20,361 nt of DNA from CAZVCJ01 sp964625745 (GCA_964625745.1 CAZVCJ010000067.1:1-20361), one strand, 5' to 3'. Positions 1 to 7,570 are shown, counted from the first letter of the stretch. The notes: generated by a model not told the origin, from the sequence alone. Program-made: numbers and translations.

Positions 1-64
1 ATGCGAGGTCTTTTCCCTTTGCCAGAGACGTCTTGCAGTTAGCCGAAAGTAGGGGGAGGAGAAT

Positions 65-967
65 ATGCGTAGAATCAAACTTGTGGTGCTCGTTGCGCTG
101 GCGGTTGTGGGCCTGGCCTTTTGGGGCTGTGGCTCGCCTACACCTAAGCGCCCTCTCGAGTTGACCGTCCTGCACACCAACGATACCATGGGCTTCACCG
201 AACCCTGCGGTTGAAGCCCCACCAAAGGGGGGCTGGCCCGGCGGGCCACCAAGGTGAAAGAGGTACGGGAGACTTCGGAGAACGTTTTGTTATTGGATGG
301 GGGTAACACCCTCTTTGGTGACCGTCTGGCCCAAGAGACGCAAGGCCAGGCCATCGTGGAGGCCATGAATCTGCTGGGTTACGACGCCATGGTTTTAGGC
401 GACATGGACTTCTGGCTGGGCCTCGATGTGCTGCGCCAGCGCATGGAGGAGGCCGAGTTTCCCATCCTCTCAGCCAACGTGGTGATTCAGGGGGCGGAAC
501 AGTTGTTCGCTACGCCCTACGTTATCAAGGAAATAGGGGATCACAAGGCAGCCATCATCGGCTTGACTAATCAGGAAGCGGCTGACGCGGCAGGCGGGGC
601 CATCGTTGTCCTCGACCCGCTGGAAGCGCTCAAGGATTACGTGGCCCAGGTGAGTGAGGAAGCAGACGTCATCATCGTACTCTCCCACCTGGGCACGGAG
701 ATGGATTTGCAACTGGCTGACGAGGTGCAGGGGATTGACCTCATCATCGGGGGGATGTCCCGCGATGTCCTGGATCCACTCGTGTGGATCGAGGCGAGCG
801 GCACGGTGGTCGCTCAGGCTGGATATCAGGGTCAGTGGATCGGGGTAGTCAGCCTGGAGACAGATAGCCAGGGCAAGGTGGCCGGCCACGAGGGGCAAGT
901 TGTGGTTCTGACCGGGGAGTTTGCCGACGACCCGGAGATGAGAGCTTTTTTGGATCAGTATAAGTGA
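65..967 (+). CDS. Candidate selenoprotein: UshA/5'-nucleotidase-like metallophosphatase lipoprotein with in-frame UGA (Sec50)
   Basis: Reading from ATG 65, with GGAGG five bases upstream, gives 300 residues if the single in-frame TGA at 212-214 is read as selenocysteine. Residues 1-22 form a signal peptide ending in a weak lipobox (AFWGC), so export and lipid anchoring are likely. Residues 34-60 (LTVLHTND, EPCGU, GGLARR) match the start of the 5'-nucleotidase metallophosphatase fold; homologues as I remember them have EPCGC, so UGA replaces the second Cys. The frame continues through GGNTLFGD (79-86), LGYDAMVLGDMDF (104-116), LSANV and SHLG (207-210) to a normal stop. Usual metal ligands are altered: TNDxHG is TNDTMG, the GD motif is GN, GNHE is GDMD, and GGH is GGM, so classical nucleotidase activity is doubtful. 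It overlaps the next gene by GTGA; selA lies 1.1 kb downstream. The alternative is a stop-mutated gene with an internal GTG restart at 254, which would lack the signal peptide. Confidence 0.8.
212..247 (+). promoter_or_regulatory. Candidate bacterial SECIS stem-loop after the UGA
   Basis: Two hairpins follow the UGA. The first pairs AGCCCC (215-220) with GGGGCT (229-234), with two more C-G pairs possible beyond a bulged A, and leaves an AAA loop close to the UGA. The second pairs GGCCC (235-239) with GGGCC (243-247) around the loop GGC. Its apical loop begins with G about 25 bases after the UGA, which fits the known bacterial SECIS geometry (a short stem with a G at the loop start, roughly 16-37 bases from the codon). 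The two are adjacent and could stack. The pairing is read by eye; function is inferred. Confidence 0.55.
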
Positions 968-1794
968 AACGTTGGTGCAGGATGAAAAGCACTACTCAGG
1001 CAAATCAAGATTACGAAGCTAAACCCCGAACGAGATACCTGCCTGGGATAGGATCCATAGTTGTGTTCCTGGCCCTTCTCGTGCTCGCTCTTGGTGCTAT
1101 CTCTTGCTCTACAGGGCGGGCCACTCCTGCTGCAACTCCAGAGCCTGAACGCAGAAAAGCAGCTCTGGTGGATCAGATAGCTTTGACGGATCCAAATCCT
1201 GAGTTTACTGACCAGGCTCTGGCCTATCTGGGAGAGGCCGGGTTCAGTACCGATGTCTACGAAGGGGAAGAGATCACAGTCGAGTTTTTCAGAACCCTGC
1301 CTGCGCAGGGCTACCAGTTGATCCTTTTTCGCAGCCACTCTACCAATGTCATCAACGAGAACATTCCGGGCGGCCCTGTGTTCCTGTTCACCTCAGAGCT
1401 CTACGACAAAAATAAGTACGTCAAGGAACAACTGGCAAACCACATTGGGCGCGCCAGGATCCTCTACGACAACTCCCCCCTCTACTTTGCCATCGTCTCA
1501 GGATTCGTCAGATATGAGATGACGGGCCGTTTCGATGACACTCTGATCATCATCGGAGGATGCCAAAGCCTGGGCACGCCGGACCTGGCGCAGGCGTTCA
1601 TCGAACGAGGAGCTTCGGCCGTCGTCGGCTGGAACGATTGGGTAGATATGTCTCACAACGACAAAGCAATCCTACATCTGCTGCGCGGCTTAACTACGGA
1701 GAGACTGACCCTGGAGCAAGCCGTGAGGAAAACCATGAACGAAATAGGCTCTGCCCCGGCCTACGATAGTGTCTTGACCTATCTCACACAGTAA
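964..1794 (+). CDS. Lipoprotein with caspase/CHAT-like (clan CD) fold
   Basis: The predicted 276-residue protein starts at GTG 964, overlapping the preceding stop as GTGA; ATG 982 is an equally plausible start. A membrane segment at about residues 31-47 ends in GAISC, a lipobox-like site, so it is probably an outer-face lipoprotein. The rest resembles clan CD peptidase-like domains. LILFRSHST (119-127) supplies a His after a beta strand, and IIIGGCQSLG (195-204) supplies a Cys after a second strand. These are followed by LAQAFIERGASAVVGW, D-rich WNDWVDMS and a C-terminal LTLEQAVRKTMNEIG helix, as in the CHAT C-terminal half. H125/C200 would be the dyad. The family call is by pattern only; substrate and partner are unknown. 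Coupling to the upstream lipoprotein suggests a shared envelope role. Confidence 0.55.
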   Translation: MKRWCRMKSTTQANQDYEAKPRTRYLPGIGSIVVFLALLVLALGAISCSTGRATPAATPEPERRKAALVDQIALTDPNPEFTDQALAYLGEAGFSTDVYEGEEITVEFFRTLPAQGYQLILFRSHSTNVINENIPGGPVFLFTSELYDKNKYVKEQLANHIGRARILYDNSPLYFAIVSGFVRYEMTGRFDDTLIIIGGCQSLGTPDLAQAFIERGASAVVGWNDWVDMSHNDKAILHLLRGLTTERLTLEQAVRKTMNEIGSAPAYDSVLTYLTQ

Positions 1795-1827
1795 GTAGCT
1801 TGACCATGTTAGGTTGCCCCCACGTTG

Positions 1828-2035
1828 TCATTGCGAGTTGGCCATGGCGCGGCCCGCCATTCTAAAGGACAGAAACTTCCTGGTGTCATTGCGAGGAGGC
1901 GGTTTTTGCCGACGAAGCAATCCCCACCGTTGCTTGCATTTGAGGGCGGGAGATTGCTTCGCTCCGCTCGCAATGACAGGCAAGTTTCTGAGTAGGCGCG
2001 CTGTTTGCGCCGCCTGCCCTGAGCTTGTCGCAGGG
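1828..2035. repeat. Intergenic block of dispersed palindromic repeats (TCATTGCGAG family and CCCTGAGC family)
   Basis: This non-coding gap before selA is almost entirely repeat DNA. A palindromic element at 1871-1991 has outer arms CAGAAACTT (1871-1879) and AAGTTTCTG (1983-1991), and inner arms TGTCATTGCGAG and CTCGCAATGACA around GAAGCAATC...GATTGCTTC. A partial extra TCATTGCGAG lies at 1828-1837. Near selA a short hairpin CCCTG...CAGGG (2017-2035) belongs to the CCCTTCG/CTCAGGG family seen inside tsaD and galK. A second full copy of the large element is at 19346-19463. No promoter is evident here, so selA may be read through from upstream. Confidence 0.85.
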
Positions 2036-2063
2036 AAGCAATATCACTTGAGGGAGTGATGAG

Positions 2064-3428
2064 ATGCAAGAAGAACTGAGGAAACTACCTGGCGTGGATA
2101 GATTGCTGAAGGAGAGGGCCGTCCAGGCTCTGGCCGAGGAATACGGGCACGACTTGACGGTAGAGGCCATCCGCCAAGCTCTGGACCTGGCCAGGCGACC
2201 TATCATGGCCGGCCAGGATTGCCCCTCGACCGATGAACTGGTCGAGATGACGAGGGCCAACCTGGAGGCTCGGTCTCGTCCCACTTTGCGCCCGGTGATC
2301 AACGCCACCGGGGTGATCATCCACACCAACCTCGGCCGGGCTCCTCTGAGCGCGGAGGCTCGGGCGGCCATGGAGCTGGCAGCGCGAGGTTATACCAACC
2401 TGGAGTATGATCTGGAGGCCGGAAGGCGTGGCTCCCGCTACGTCCACGCCGAAGAGCTTCTCGGTCGGTTGACGGGAGCTGAGGCTGCTCTGGTGGTCAA
2501 TAACAACGCCGGTGCGGTTTTGCTGATTCTCACGGCCCTGGCACGGGGCAAAGAGGTGATCGTCTCCCGGGGACATCTGGTGGAGATCGGTGGAGGCTTT
2601 CGCATGCCGGCCGTGATGCGCCAGAGCGAGGCGCGCCTGGTGGAAGTTGGCACCACAAATCGCACCTACATCCAGGACTACGAGGAGGCCCTCACCGAGG
2701 AGACGGCTCTCCTCGTGCGCGTTCACCGCAGCAACTTCCGCCTGACGGGCTTTGTCCACGAACCAGAGTTGGGCCAGTTGGTGGAGCTGGGGGAGAAAGC
2801 GGGCTTGCTGGTAGTAGACGACCTGGGGAGCGGCGCGCTCCTCGACACCTCGGCCTACGGCCTGGCTCATGAGCCGACGCTTCAGGAGACTATTGCTTAT
2901 GGTGCAGCGCTGGTCTCAGCCAGCGGCGACAAACTCCTGGGTGGCCCCCAGGCAGGCATCATCGTCGGTCGAAGGGATGTCATAGCCAAACTGAAACGCC
3001 ATCCTTTGACCAGAGCCCTGAGGGTAGACAAGACGACCATCGCTGGCCTGCAGGCAACCCTGCTCCACTATCTGAAGGGGGAGGCCGAGGAGAAGGTTCC
3101 TGTCTGGCGGATGATTGCCATGCCCATCGAAACCATTGAGGAGAGAGCGATGGCCTGGGCGGAGAAGCTGACGGAGGCGGGGATCGCCGCCAGGGTAGTG
3201 GATGGCCGCTCCACTGTGGGCGGCGGCAGCCTGCCCGGCGAGACCCTGCCCACCAGGCTGGTGGGCATCCGAGTGGACTCCCCCGACGAGTTGGCGCATC
3301 GTCTGCGAGCTGGCGATCCGCCGGTCATCGGTCGCATTGAGGATGACCTCTTCCTCCTCGACCCGCGCACGGTCTTGACTGAGGAGGACGGGGTGCTGAT
3401 TGAGGCGATAAAAAGTTGCGCAGGATAG
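2064..3428 (+). CDS. selA: L-seryl-tRNA(Sec) selenium transferase (selenocysteine synthase)
   Basis: SelA is a PLP enzyme that converts seryl-tRNA(Sec) to selenocysteinyl-tRNA(Sec) using selenophosphate. The 454-residue length is normal. The N-terminal helical domain (LRKLPGVDRLL) leads into the fold-type I core: PVINATGVIIHTNLGRAPLS (77-96), the region around NLEYDLEAGRRGSR, VVNNNAGAV, and LVVVDDLGSGAL. The Schiff-base lysine is K290 in SASGDKLLGGPQAG. Start ATG 2064 has AGGGAG upstream. tsaD follows after 18 bases, so the two are probably cotranscribed. selB, selC and selD are not in this window. Its presence shows the organism decodes UGA as Sec and supports the UGA-containing gene at 65-967. 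Confidence 0.97.
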   Translation: MQEELRKLPGVDRLLKERAVQALAEEYGHDLTVEAIRQALDLARRPIMAGQDCPSTDELVEMTRANLEARSRPTLRPVINATGVIIHTNLGRAPLSAEARAAMELAARGYTNLEYDLEAGRRGSRYVHAEELLGRLTGAEAALVVNNNAGAVLLILTALARGKEVIVSRGHLVEIGGGFRMPAVMRQSEARLVEVGTTNRTYIQDYEEALTEETALLVRVHRSNFRLTGFVHEPELGQLVELGEKAGLLVVDDLGSGALLDTSAYGLAHEPTLQETIAYGAALVSASGDKLLGGPQAGIIVGRRDVIAKLKRHPLTRALRVDKTTIAGLQATLLHYLKGEAEEKVPVWRMIAMPIETIEERAMAWAEKLTEAGIAARVVDGRSTVGGGSLPGETLPTRLVGIRVDSPDELAHRLRAGDPPVIGRIEDDLFLLDPRTVLTEEDGVLIEAIKSCAG

Positions 3429-3446
3429 CAGCGGAAGACCTCGCTT

Positions 3447-4535
3447 ATGACCCTTATCTTAGGCATCGAGACATCGTGTGACGAGACGGCGGCAGCGGTG
3501 GTGGAGGATGGGCAGAGAATTATCTCCAACGTTGTCGCCTCCCAGATAGACATTCACCGCCGCTATGGTGGCGTCTTCCCGGAAGTGGCCTCCCGCCAGC
3601 ACATCCTCTCCATCACCCCCGTCGTCGAGCAGGCTATGGATGAGGCACGCGTATCCTGGGATAACCTGGAGGCTGTGGCTGTGACCTATGGGCCAGGTCT
3701 GGCGGGTTCCCTCCTGGTTGGCGTCAACGTCGCCAAGGGGATCGCCCTGGGCCGTGGGCTGCCCCTGTTGGGGATCAATCACATCGAGGCCCACATCTAC
3801 GCCAATTGGTTGCTCTCCCTTCCTCCCCCCCAGAGTTGGGGGGGAAAGAGGGGGGGCGGCATCGTTTTTCCTGTGCTTTGCCTGGTGGTCTCCGGCGGTC
3901 ACACGGAGCTGATCCTCATGAGCGGCCACGGCCGATATCAGCGATTGGGCGGCAGCCTCGATGATGCGGCTGGCGAGGCTTTCGACAAGGTGGGGCGGTT
4001 GCTGGGGCTAGACTACCCCGGCGGGCCGGCCATCGAGCAGGCTGCTCAATACGGCGATCCCACCGCTTTCGATTTGCCCCGCGCCTGGCTGGGGGATAGT
4101 GCCGGGCGACCTCGGTACGATTTCAGCTTCAGTGGGCTCAAGACGGCGGTGCTGCGCATCGTGAAGGCGCACGAACCCTTCGGTCCTTCGGCAGAGCTCA
4201 GGGCAAGCCTTGCTCAGGGCAGGCGTCAGTTGCCCGTGGCTGACCTGGCTGCCAGTTTTCAGGTAGCGGTGGTGGATGTGTTGGTGGGGAAGGCTAAGCG
4301 AGCGGCTGAGGAACATCAGGCGGAACAGATCCTCCTGTCTGGAGGAGTGGCTGCCAACAAGCTGTTGCGGCAGGAGATGGCCAAGAGGTCCGACTTGCCC
4401 GTTCTCTGTCCGCCCATATCCCTGTGCACCGACAACGCGGCCATGGTCGCCTGTGCCGCCTACTTTCGTTACCAGGCCGGCCATCGCTCCGGCTGGGACC
4501 TGGACGTGATCCCTAACCTGAAGTTAACGGGGTGA
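3447..4535 (+). CDS. tsaD: tRNA N6-adenosine threonylcarbamoyltransferase
   Basis: TsaD transfers the threonylcarbamoyl group from TC-AMP to A37 of ANN-decoding tRNAs, working with TsaB and TsaE in the cytoplasm. The 362-residue protein shows the ASKHA-fold signatures: LGIETSCDETAAAV at the N terminus, the metal-binding NHIEAH (H112, H116), SGGHTE (149-154), GEAFDKVGRLLGL, FSFSGLKTAV, LLSGGVAANKLLR and CTDNAAM (327-333). Two segments look foreign to the family and coincide with DNA repeats: about residues 125-138 (PPPQSWGGKRGGG) and about 243-260 (EPFGPSAELRASLAQGR). Both keep frame and sit in likely surface loops, so the enzyme is probably active. Its 3' end overlaps galK tail-to-tail by 12 bases. 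Confidence 0.96.
   Translation: MTLILGIETSCDETAAAVVEDGQRIISNVVASQIDIHRRYGGVFPEVASRQHILSITPVVEQAMDEARVSWDNLEAVAVTYGPGLAGSLLVGVNVAKGIALGRGLPLLGINHIEAHIYANWLLSLPPPQSWGGKRGGGIVFPVLCLVVSGGHTELILMSGHGRYQRLGGSLDDAAGEAFDKVGRLLGLDYPGGPAIEQAAQYGDPTAFDLPRAWLGDSAGRPRYDFSFSGLKTAVLRIVKAHEPFGPSAELRASLAQGRRQLPVADLAASFQVAVVDVLVGKAKRAAEEHQAEQILLSGGVAANKLLRQEMAKRSDLPVLCPPISLCTDNAAMVACAAYFRYQAGHRSGWDLDVIPNLKLTG
3821..3856. repeat. C/G-run palindrome inserted in tsaD
   Basis: Seven C (3825-3831), a six-base spacer AGAGTT, then seven G (3838-3844) and a further G-rich arm form a strong hairpin inside the tsaD coding sequence. It encodes the Pro- and Gly-rich insert PPPQSWGGKRGGG between the HxxxH motif and SGGHTE. 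It looks like a dispersed repeat that has entered a loop region in frame. Confidence 0.6.
4176..4223. repeat. CCCTTCG...CTCAGGG repeat inserted in tsaD
   Basis: CCCTTCGGTCCTTCGG is followed by GAGCTCAGGG and a second GCTCAGGGC half. It belongs to the same short inverted-repeat family seen in galK (5684-5703), before selA and in the AI-2E gene. It encodes EPFGPSAELRASLAQGR, which is not part of the usual TsaD sequence between the KTAVLR helix and DLAASFQ. Confidence 0.7.
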
Positions 4536-5729
4536 CACCTCAGCCACTCCATCCTCGGCTCGGCAGACGTAAATCTGAGGGACGATGCCTGTGGCCTCCT
4601 CGTAGCCTGTTGCCACCTGGCCCCGAAAATCCTCAATCACCTCTTCGGTCACCAGGCTCACTGTGCAGCCGCCGAAGCCAGCCCCCGTCATTCGAGAGCC
4701 GTAGACCCCGCCCACTTTCCACGCTGCCTCAGCCATGATGTCCAGCTCCGCGCAACTGACCTCGTAATCGTCACGCAAGCTGGCGTGGGATTCGTTCATC
4801 AACTGGCCAAAGGCGGCTAGAGCGCCCGCTTGCAGAGCGGCCACGCTCCTGAGAACCCGCTCGTTTTCGTAGATGATGTGGCGGCAACGCTTGCGCACGT
4901 TTTCTGGCAATTGTCCCTCATATTCTACGAACTGGTCAGTGGAGACATCACGCAGGGCTTGCACCTGCGGCAGGTATCGCTGCAGGATGCGCACCCCCTC
5001 CTCGCACTCCCGCCGCCGGGCGTTGTACTCCGAATCCACCAGCCCCCGTCGCTTCATGGTGTCGGCGACGATGATGGCTGCTCCAGCCGGGAGGGGGACT
5101 GGCTGGTGGTAGAGGCTGCGGCAATCAATGAGCAGGGCGTGATCGCGCTGGCCCAGAGCGGAGACGAACTGGTCCATAATGCCGCAGTTAATGCCTACGA
5201 ACTCGTTCTCCGCCCGCTGGCAGAGGAGAGCCAGTTGCACCCGGCTCAGCTCGAAGCCAGCGAGCACCTGCCAGGTGTAGGCCATGGATACCTCGATGGC
5301 GGCCGAGGAGCTGAGGCCCGAGCCAATGGGAACGTCGCCGACGATTACGGCGTTCAGACCAGGCAGCTTGAAGCCTTGCTCTTCCAGGAAGTAGGCCACC
5401 CCGCGCTGGTAGTTGCTCCAAGCTTGCGCCTGATCATGTTCGATGTCGTCCAGGGAGAACGTGACGCTTTCGCCGAAGTCCAGGGTGTGGATGATCACTT
5501 GCCGATCATCGCGCGGGGATGCGGCGACCAGAATGCTCCTGTCAATGGCCACTGGCAGCACGTAGCCGTCGTTGTAGTCGGTGTGCTCCCCGATGAGGTT
5601 CACCCGCCCAGGCGCTCGCACGACAGCAGCCGGTTCCGCACCGAAGATCTCCGCAAACCTCTGCCTTACGTTTGACGTTTCACCCCTTCGGCTATGCTCA
5701 GGGCATGGTTTCACGTTTCCCATCCTCAT
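4524..5729 (-). CDS. galK: Galactokinase
   Basis: Galactokinase phosphorylates alpha-D-galactose to galactose-1-phosphate (Leloir pathway). The 401-residue protein has the three GHMP-kinase signatures: the substrate motif GRVNLIGEHTDYNDGYVLP (41-59), the ATP loop PIGSGLSSSAA (134-144) and the C-terminal MTGAGFGGCTVSLV. The catalytic pair is R42 and D186 in GIMDQF. The first ~20 residues (MRMGNVKPCPEHSRRGETSN) come from an inserted CCCTTCG-type repeat and are not family sequence. ATG 5729 overlaps the upstream stop as ATGA, so it is translationally coupled; ATG 5723 with GAGGG six bases before it is another possible start. No galT, galE or transporter lies nearby. Confidence 0.95.
   Translation of the reverse strand: MRMGNVKPCPEHSRRGETSNVRQRFAEIFGAEPAAVVRAPGRVNLIGEHTDYNDGYVLPVAIDRSILVAASPRDDRQVIIHTLDFGESVTFSLDDIEHDQAQAWSNYQRGVAYFLEEQGFKLPGLNAVIVGDVPIGSGLSSSAAIEVSMAYTWQVLAGFELSRVQLALLCQRAENEFVGINCGIMDQFVSALGQRDHALLIDCRSLYHQPVPLPAGAAIIVADTMKRRGLVDSEYNARRRECEEGVRILQRYLPQVQALRDVSTDQFVEYEGQLPENVRKRCRHIIYENERVLRSVAALQAGALAAFGQLMNESHASLRDDYEVSCAELDIMAEAAWKVGGVYGSRMTGAGFGGCTVSLVTEEVIEDFRGQVATGYEEATGIVPQIYVCRAEDGVAEVSPR
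5677..5714. repeat. Palindromic repeat at galK 5' end with flanking direct repeats
   Basis: CCCTTCGGCTATGCTCAGGG (5684-5703) is a short imperfect inverted repeat. It is bracketed by direct copies of GTTTCAC at 5677-5683 and 5708-5714, resembling a target duplication. It encodes the PCPEHSRRG peptide at the galactokinase N terminus. Confidence 0.65.
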
Positions 5730-7414
5730 CCCTCGCTTTCCACCTCGAGTGAATAGCCCAGCTTGCGCAACTCGTCCAAGAGCTTCGGCCAGTTCTCCGG
5801 GGCTATTACGGCTATCTTGGGCGAGATGATCTCTTGTAGATAGGCTCTGGTCTGGGGTGAAGTGCTTAGCTCCTCCAGGGTCAGTTCGCTTTCGGTCTGG
5901 AGCAAAAGCGCCCTACGCAGTCGTATCTGTCCCCGCCTCTTGTCCCAATTCCGCAGGGCCGAAACCACATTCTTAGGAACCTTGCCGCTGCTGACTCGCT
6001 TCAGGAAGGACAGGAGCATTTCGATTTTGACGCCCTGCCGCGACCCACGGGCCAGAGAATCTCGCGTTATACGATACGCATAGGAATCTCCAGAGGACTG
6101 CCAGGCAGCAACCCTCTCCAACTGGAAGCGGTCGTAGAGGCTGCCCCCGGCCGGGGCGATGATGGTGAAATCGGGTTGGACGACCATTGGGGGTGGGGGC
6201 GCCTCGGGTGACATCTCGCCGGGCAATCCAACGAGAGCAGCTCCCCAGGGGGTGACCAGAAACGAGCGCACGTTTCCCTCGGCGTCGTAGCCCAGCGAAG
6301 CGGCCCCCAGCCAATGAAGCGGCTTGGTCACCAGGTGGGCGATGAGGGCTCCCTCGACCTGCTCCCAATGCTCAAAGCCCGTTAGATACTGCCCGGTAGC
6401 CGTCTGGCGGATGTACCAGGATGCGTAATCGCCGTCGGGGCGTTGAAAGTCGGGATCGCTCTCTTTGATGGTCTCAATGAAGGAAGCCAGGGATAGCCAT
6501 TGCTCAGGAGGGCACCTGGCGAGGTGCTCCAGGACTTTCTTTCGGGCCAGCAGGGGATCGTTGCGCCAGCCGGTAGGCTCGCAGTGCAATGATTTGATTC
6601 GCCATAGTTCGTTCCAACCAGGATCGTCACGCCATGTCTCCTGCAGAGCCAGGAGTTGCTCTGCCCGTGGGGCCTTGAGCCAGCGCTTGGCCTCAGGGGG
6701 ATTGGGCTTCAGAAAGCCTGTGGATGTGTGTAACAGTCCAAGTGGCTGGCAGAGGTGATGCAGGAAGGCCAGGCGTTCGGTGTTACCTTCCTTGACCAGA
6801 AAGCGTTCGATAATGTGCTCCATATCGCGGTGGGCCAGGCTACCGTCTCTGAGGGGCTTGACGTCCTCGTTTTGAAGGTAGCTGAGAAAAGCACAAGTGT
6901 CTTGCACCAGGGCCAGGTTGCCTTCGCTAATGGCCGAAGGTGTAGATGCAGTCTCTACGACGAAGGCTGGCGGTGCTTTCTCAACTCCAGGCAAGAGGGG
7001 CAACAAGTCCTGAGGCAGGAAGATGAACTCGCTGGTCTGGCCCTCCAGCTCATCGAAGGCTCTGTAGACAAGCCCGGAGTACCAGAGCCCTTCGGCGGCG
7101 CTGATGGGTGCTTCCCAGGGCCGCTCGCGTTCCAGGCTGCCAGGGCCAAAGGCTCGGATCTCGCCGTATTGACGGACAAAGAGGTGGAGTTTGTTCCTCC
7201 CTCCCTCAGAGACCAGAGATTCCAGGGCTTCTTGCTCCTGAGGCTCTAACTTCTCCAGAATATCGGCCATGGACTCAGGCTGAGCTAGCTCCTCGGCCAA
7301 CTGCTCCACGACCTCGCGCTGGCGGTTGCTCGTAAGCTCGATCCCTCGTCTCTGGGCGATGGCCCTCAGCATAGCCATATCGCAATCTATCAGGCATTGG
7401 CGCAGGTTTTTCAT
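5726..7414 (-). CDS. Helicase-associated (XPB/Ssl2 N-terminal-like) domain protein
   Basis: The predicted 562-residue soluble protein has no Walker motifs, so it is not a helicase itself. Residues ~405-520 (MVVQPDFTIIAP, RFQLERVAAWQSSGDSYAYRITRDSL, VKIEMLLSFLKRVSSGKVPKNVVSALRNW) match the pattern of the XPB/Ssl2 N-terminal-like domain (Helicase_C_3), found as stand-alone proteins in Actinobacteria and Chloroflexota. The N-terminal part (LRAIAQRRGIELTSNRQREVVEQLAEEL) looks like a SAP/winged-helix DNA-binding segment. The C-terminal IAVIAPENWPKLLDELRKLGYSLE resembles a small protein-binding domain. It is the first gene of an operon with galK (ATGA overlap), read from a consensus promoter at 7465-7493. 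The role is unknown; DNA repair or DNA-damage association is the family-based guess. Confidence 0.7.
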   Translation of the reverse strand: MKNLRQCLIDCDMAMLRAIAQRRGIELTSNRQREVVEQLAEELAQPESMADILEKLEPQEQEALESLVSEGGRNKLHLFVRQYGEIRAFGPGSLERERPWEAPISAAEGLWYSGLVYRAFDELEGQTSEFIFLPQDLLPLLPGVEKAPPAFVVETASTPSAISEGNLALVQDTCAFLSYLQNEDVKPLRDGSLAHRDMEHIIERFLVKEGNTERLAFLHHLCQPLGLLHTSTGFLKPNPPEAKRWLKAPRAEQLLALQETWRDDPGWNELWRIKSLHCEPTGWRNDPLLARKKVLEHLARCPPEQWLSLASFIETIKESDPDFQRPDGDYASWYIRQTATGQYLTGFEHWEQVEGALIAHLVTKPLHWLGAASLGYDAEGNVRSFLVTPWGAALVGLPGEMSPEAPPPPMVVQPDFTIIAPAGGSLYDRFQLERVAAWQSSGDSYAYRITRDSLARGSRQGVKIEMLLSFLKRVSSGKVPKNVVSALRNWDKRRGQIRLRRALLLQTESELTLEELSTSPQTRAYLQEIISPKIAVIAPENWPKLLDELRKLGYSLEVESEG

Positions 7415-7464
7415 TTACACCTCAGACACGCTTCCGTAGAAGTGGGAAGAAATTCCTCGCCCTA

Positions 7465-7493
7465 ATTATACTCTTTTGTCGGCGTTGTGACAA
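7465..7493 (-). promoter_or_regulatory. Sigma-70-type promoter for the 562-residue gene and galK
   Basis: On the minus strand TTGTCA (7488-7493) and TATAAT (7465-7470) are separated by 17 bases. The start codon at 7414 is about 50 bases downstream. It is back to back with the promoter at 7502-7530, so the two likely influence each other. Confidence 0.85.
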
Positions 7494-7501
7494 AACGTTT
7501 C

Positions 7502-7530
7502 TTGCGTCCTTTGGCTAAATGTGCTATAAT
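7502..7530 (+). promoter_or_regulatory. Extended -10 promoter for the 7654 gene and probably rpsO-pnp
   Basis: TTGCGT (7502-7507) and TATAAT (7525-7530) are spaced by 17 bases, with a TGC extended -10 just before TATAAT. The transcript would carry a leader of about 115 bases before the ATG at 7654. Confidence 0.8.
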
Positions 7531-7570
7531 GTGACTATTCTGGCATGTCTTCTCCGCGCAGGAGTGTTTA

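Noticed and set aside
1..64. End of an upstream gene
   Set aside because: Short open stretches exist in more than one frame, but too few bases are present to choose one.
254..967. Stand-alone 237-residue metallophosphatase starting at GTG 254
   Set aside because: It lacks the signal peptide and first strand of the fold, which lie just upstream in the same frame, across a single UGA. No Shine-Dalgarno sequence is evident at 254.
2085..2870. 261-residue minus-strand frame opposite selA
   Set aside because: It is a shadow of the clear selA gene and has no recognisable motif.
4830..5675. 281-residue plus-strand frame opposite galK
   Set aside because: galK has full family motifs on the other strand; this frame is a shadow of GC-rich codon bias.
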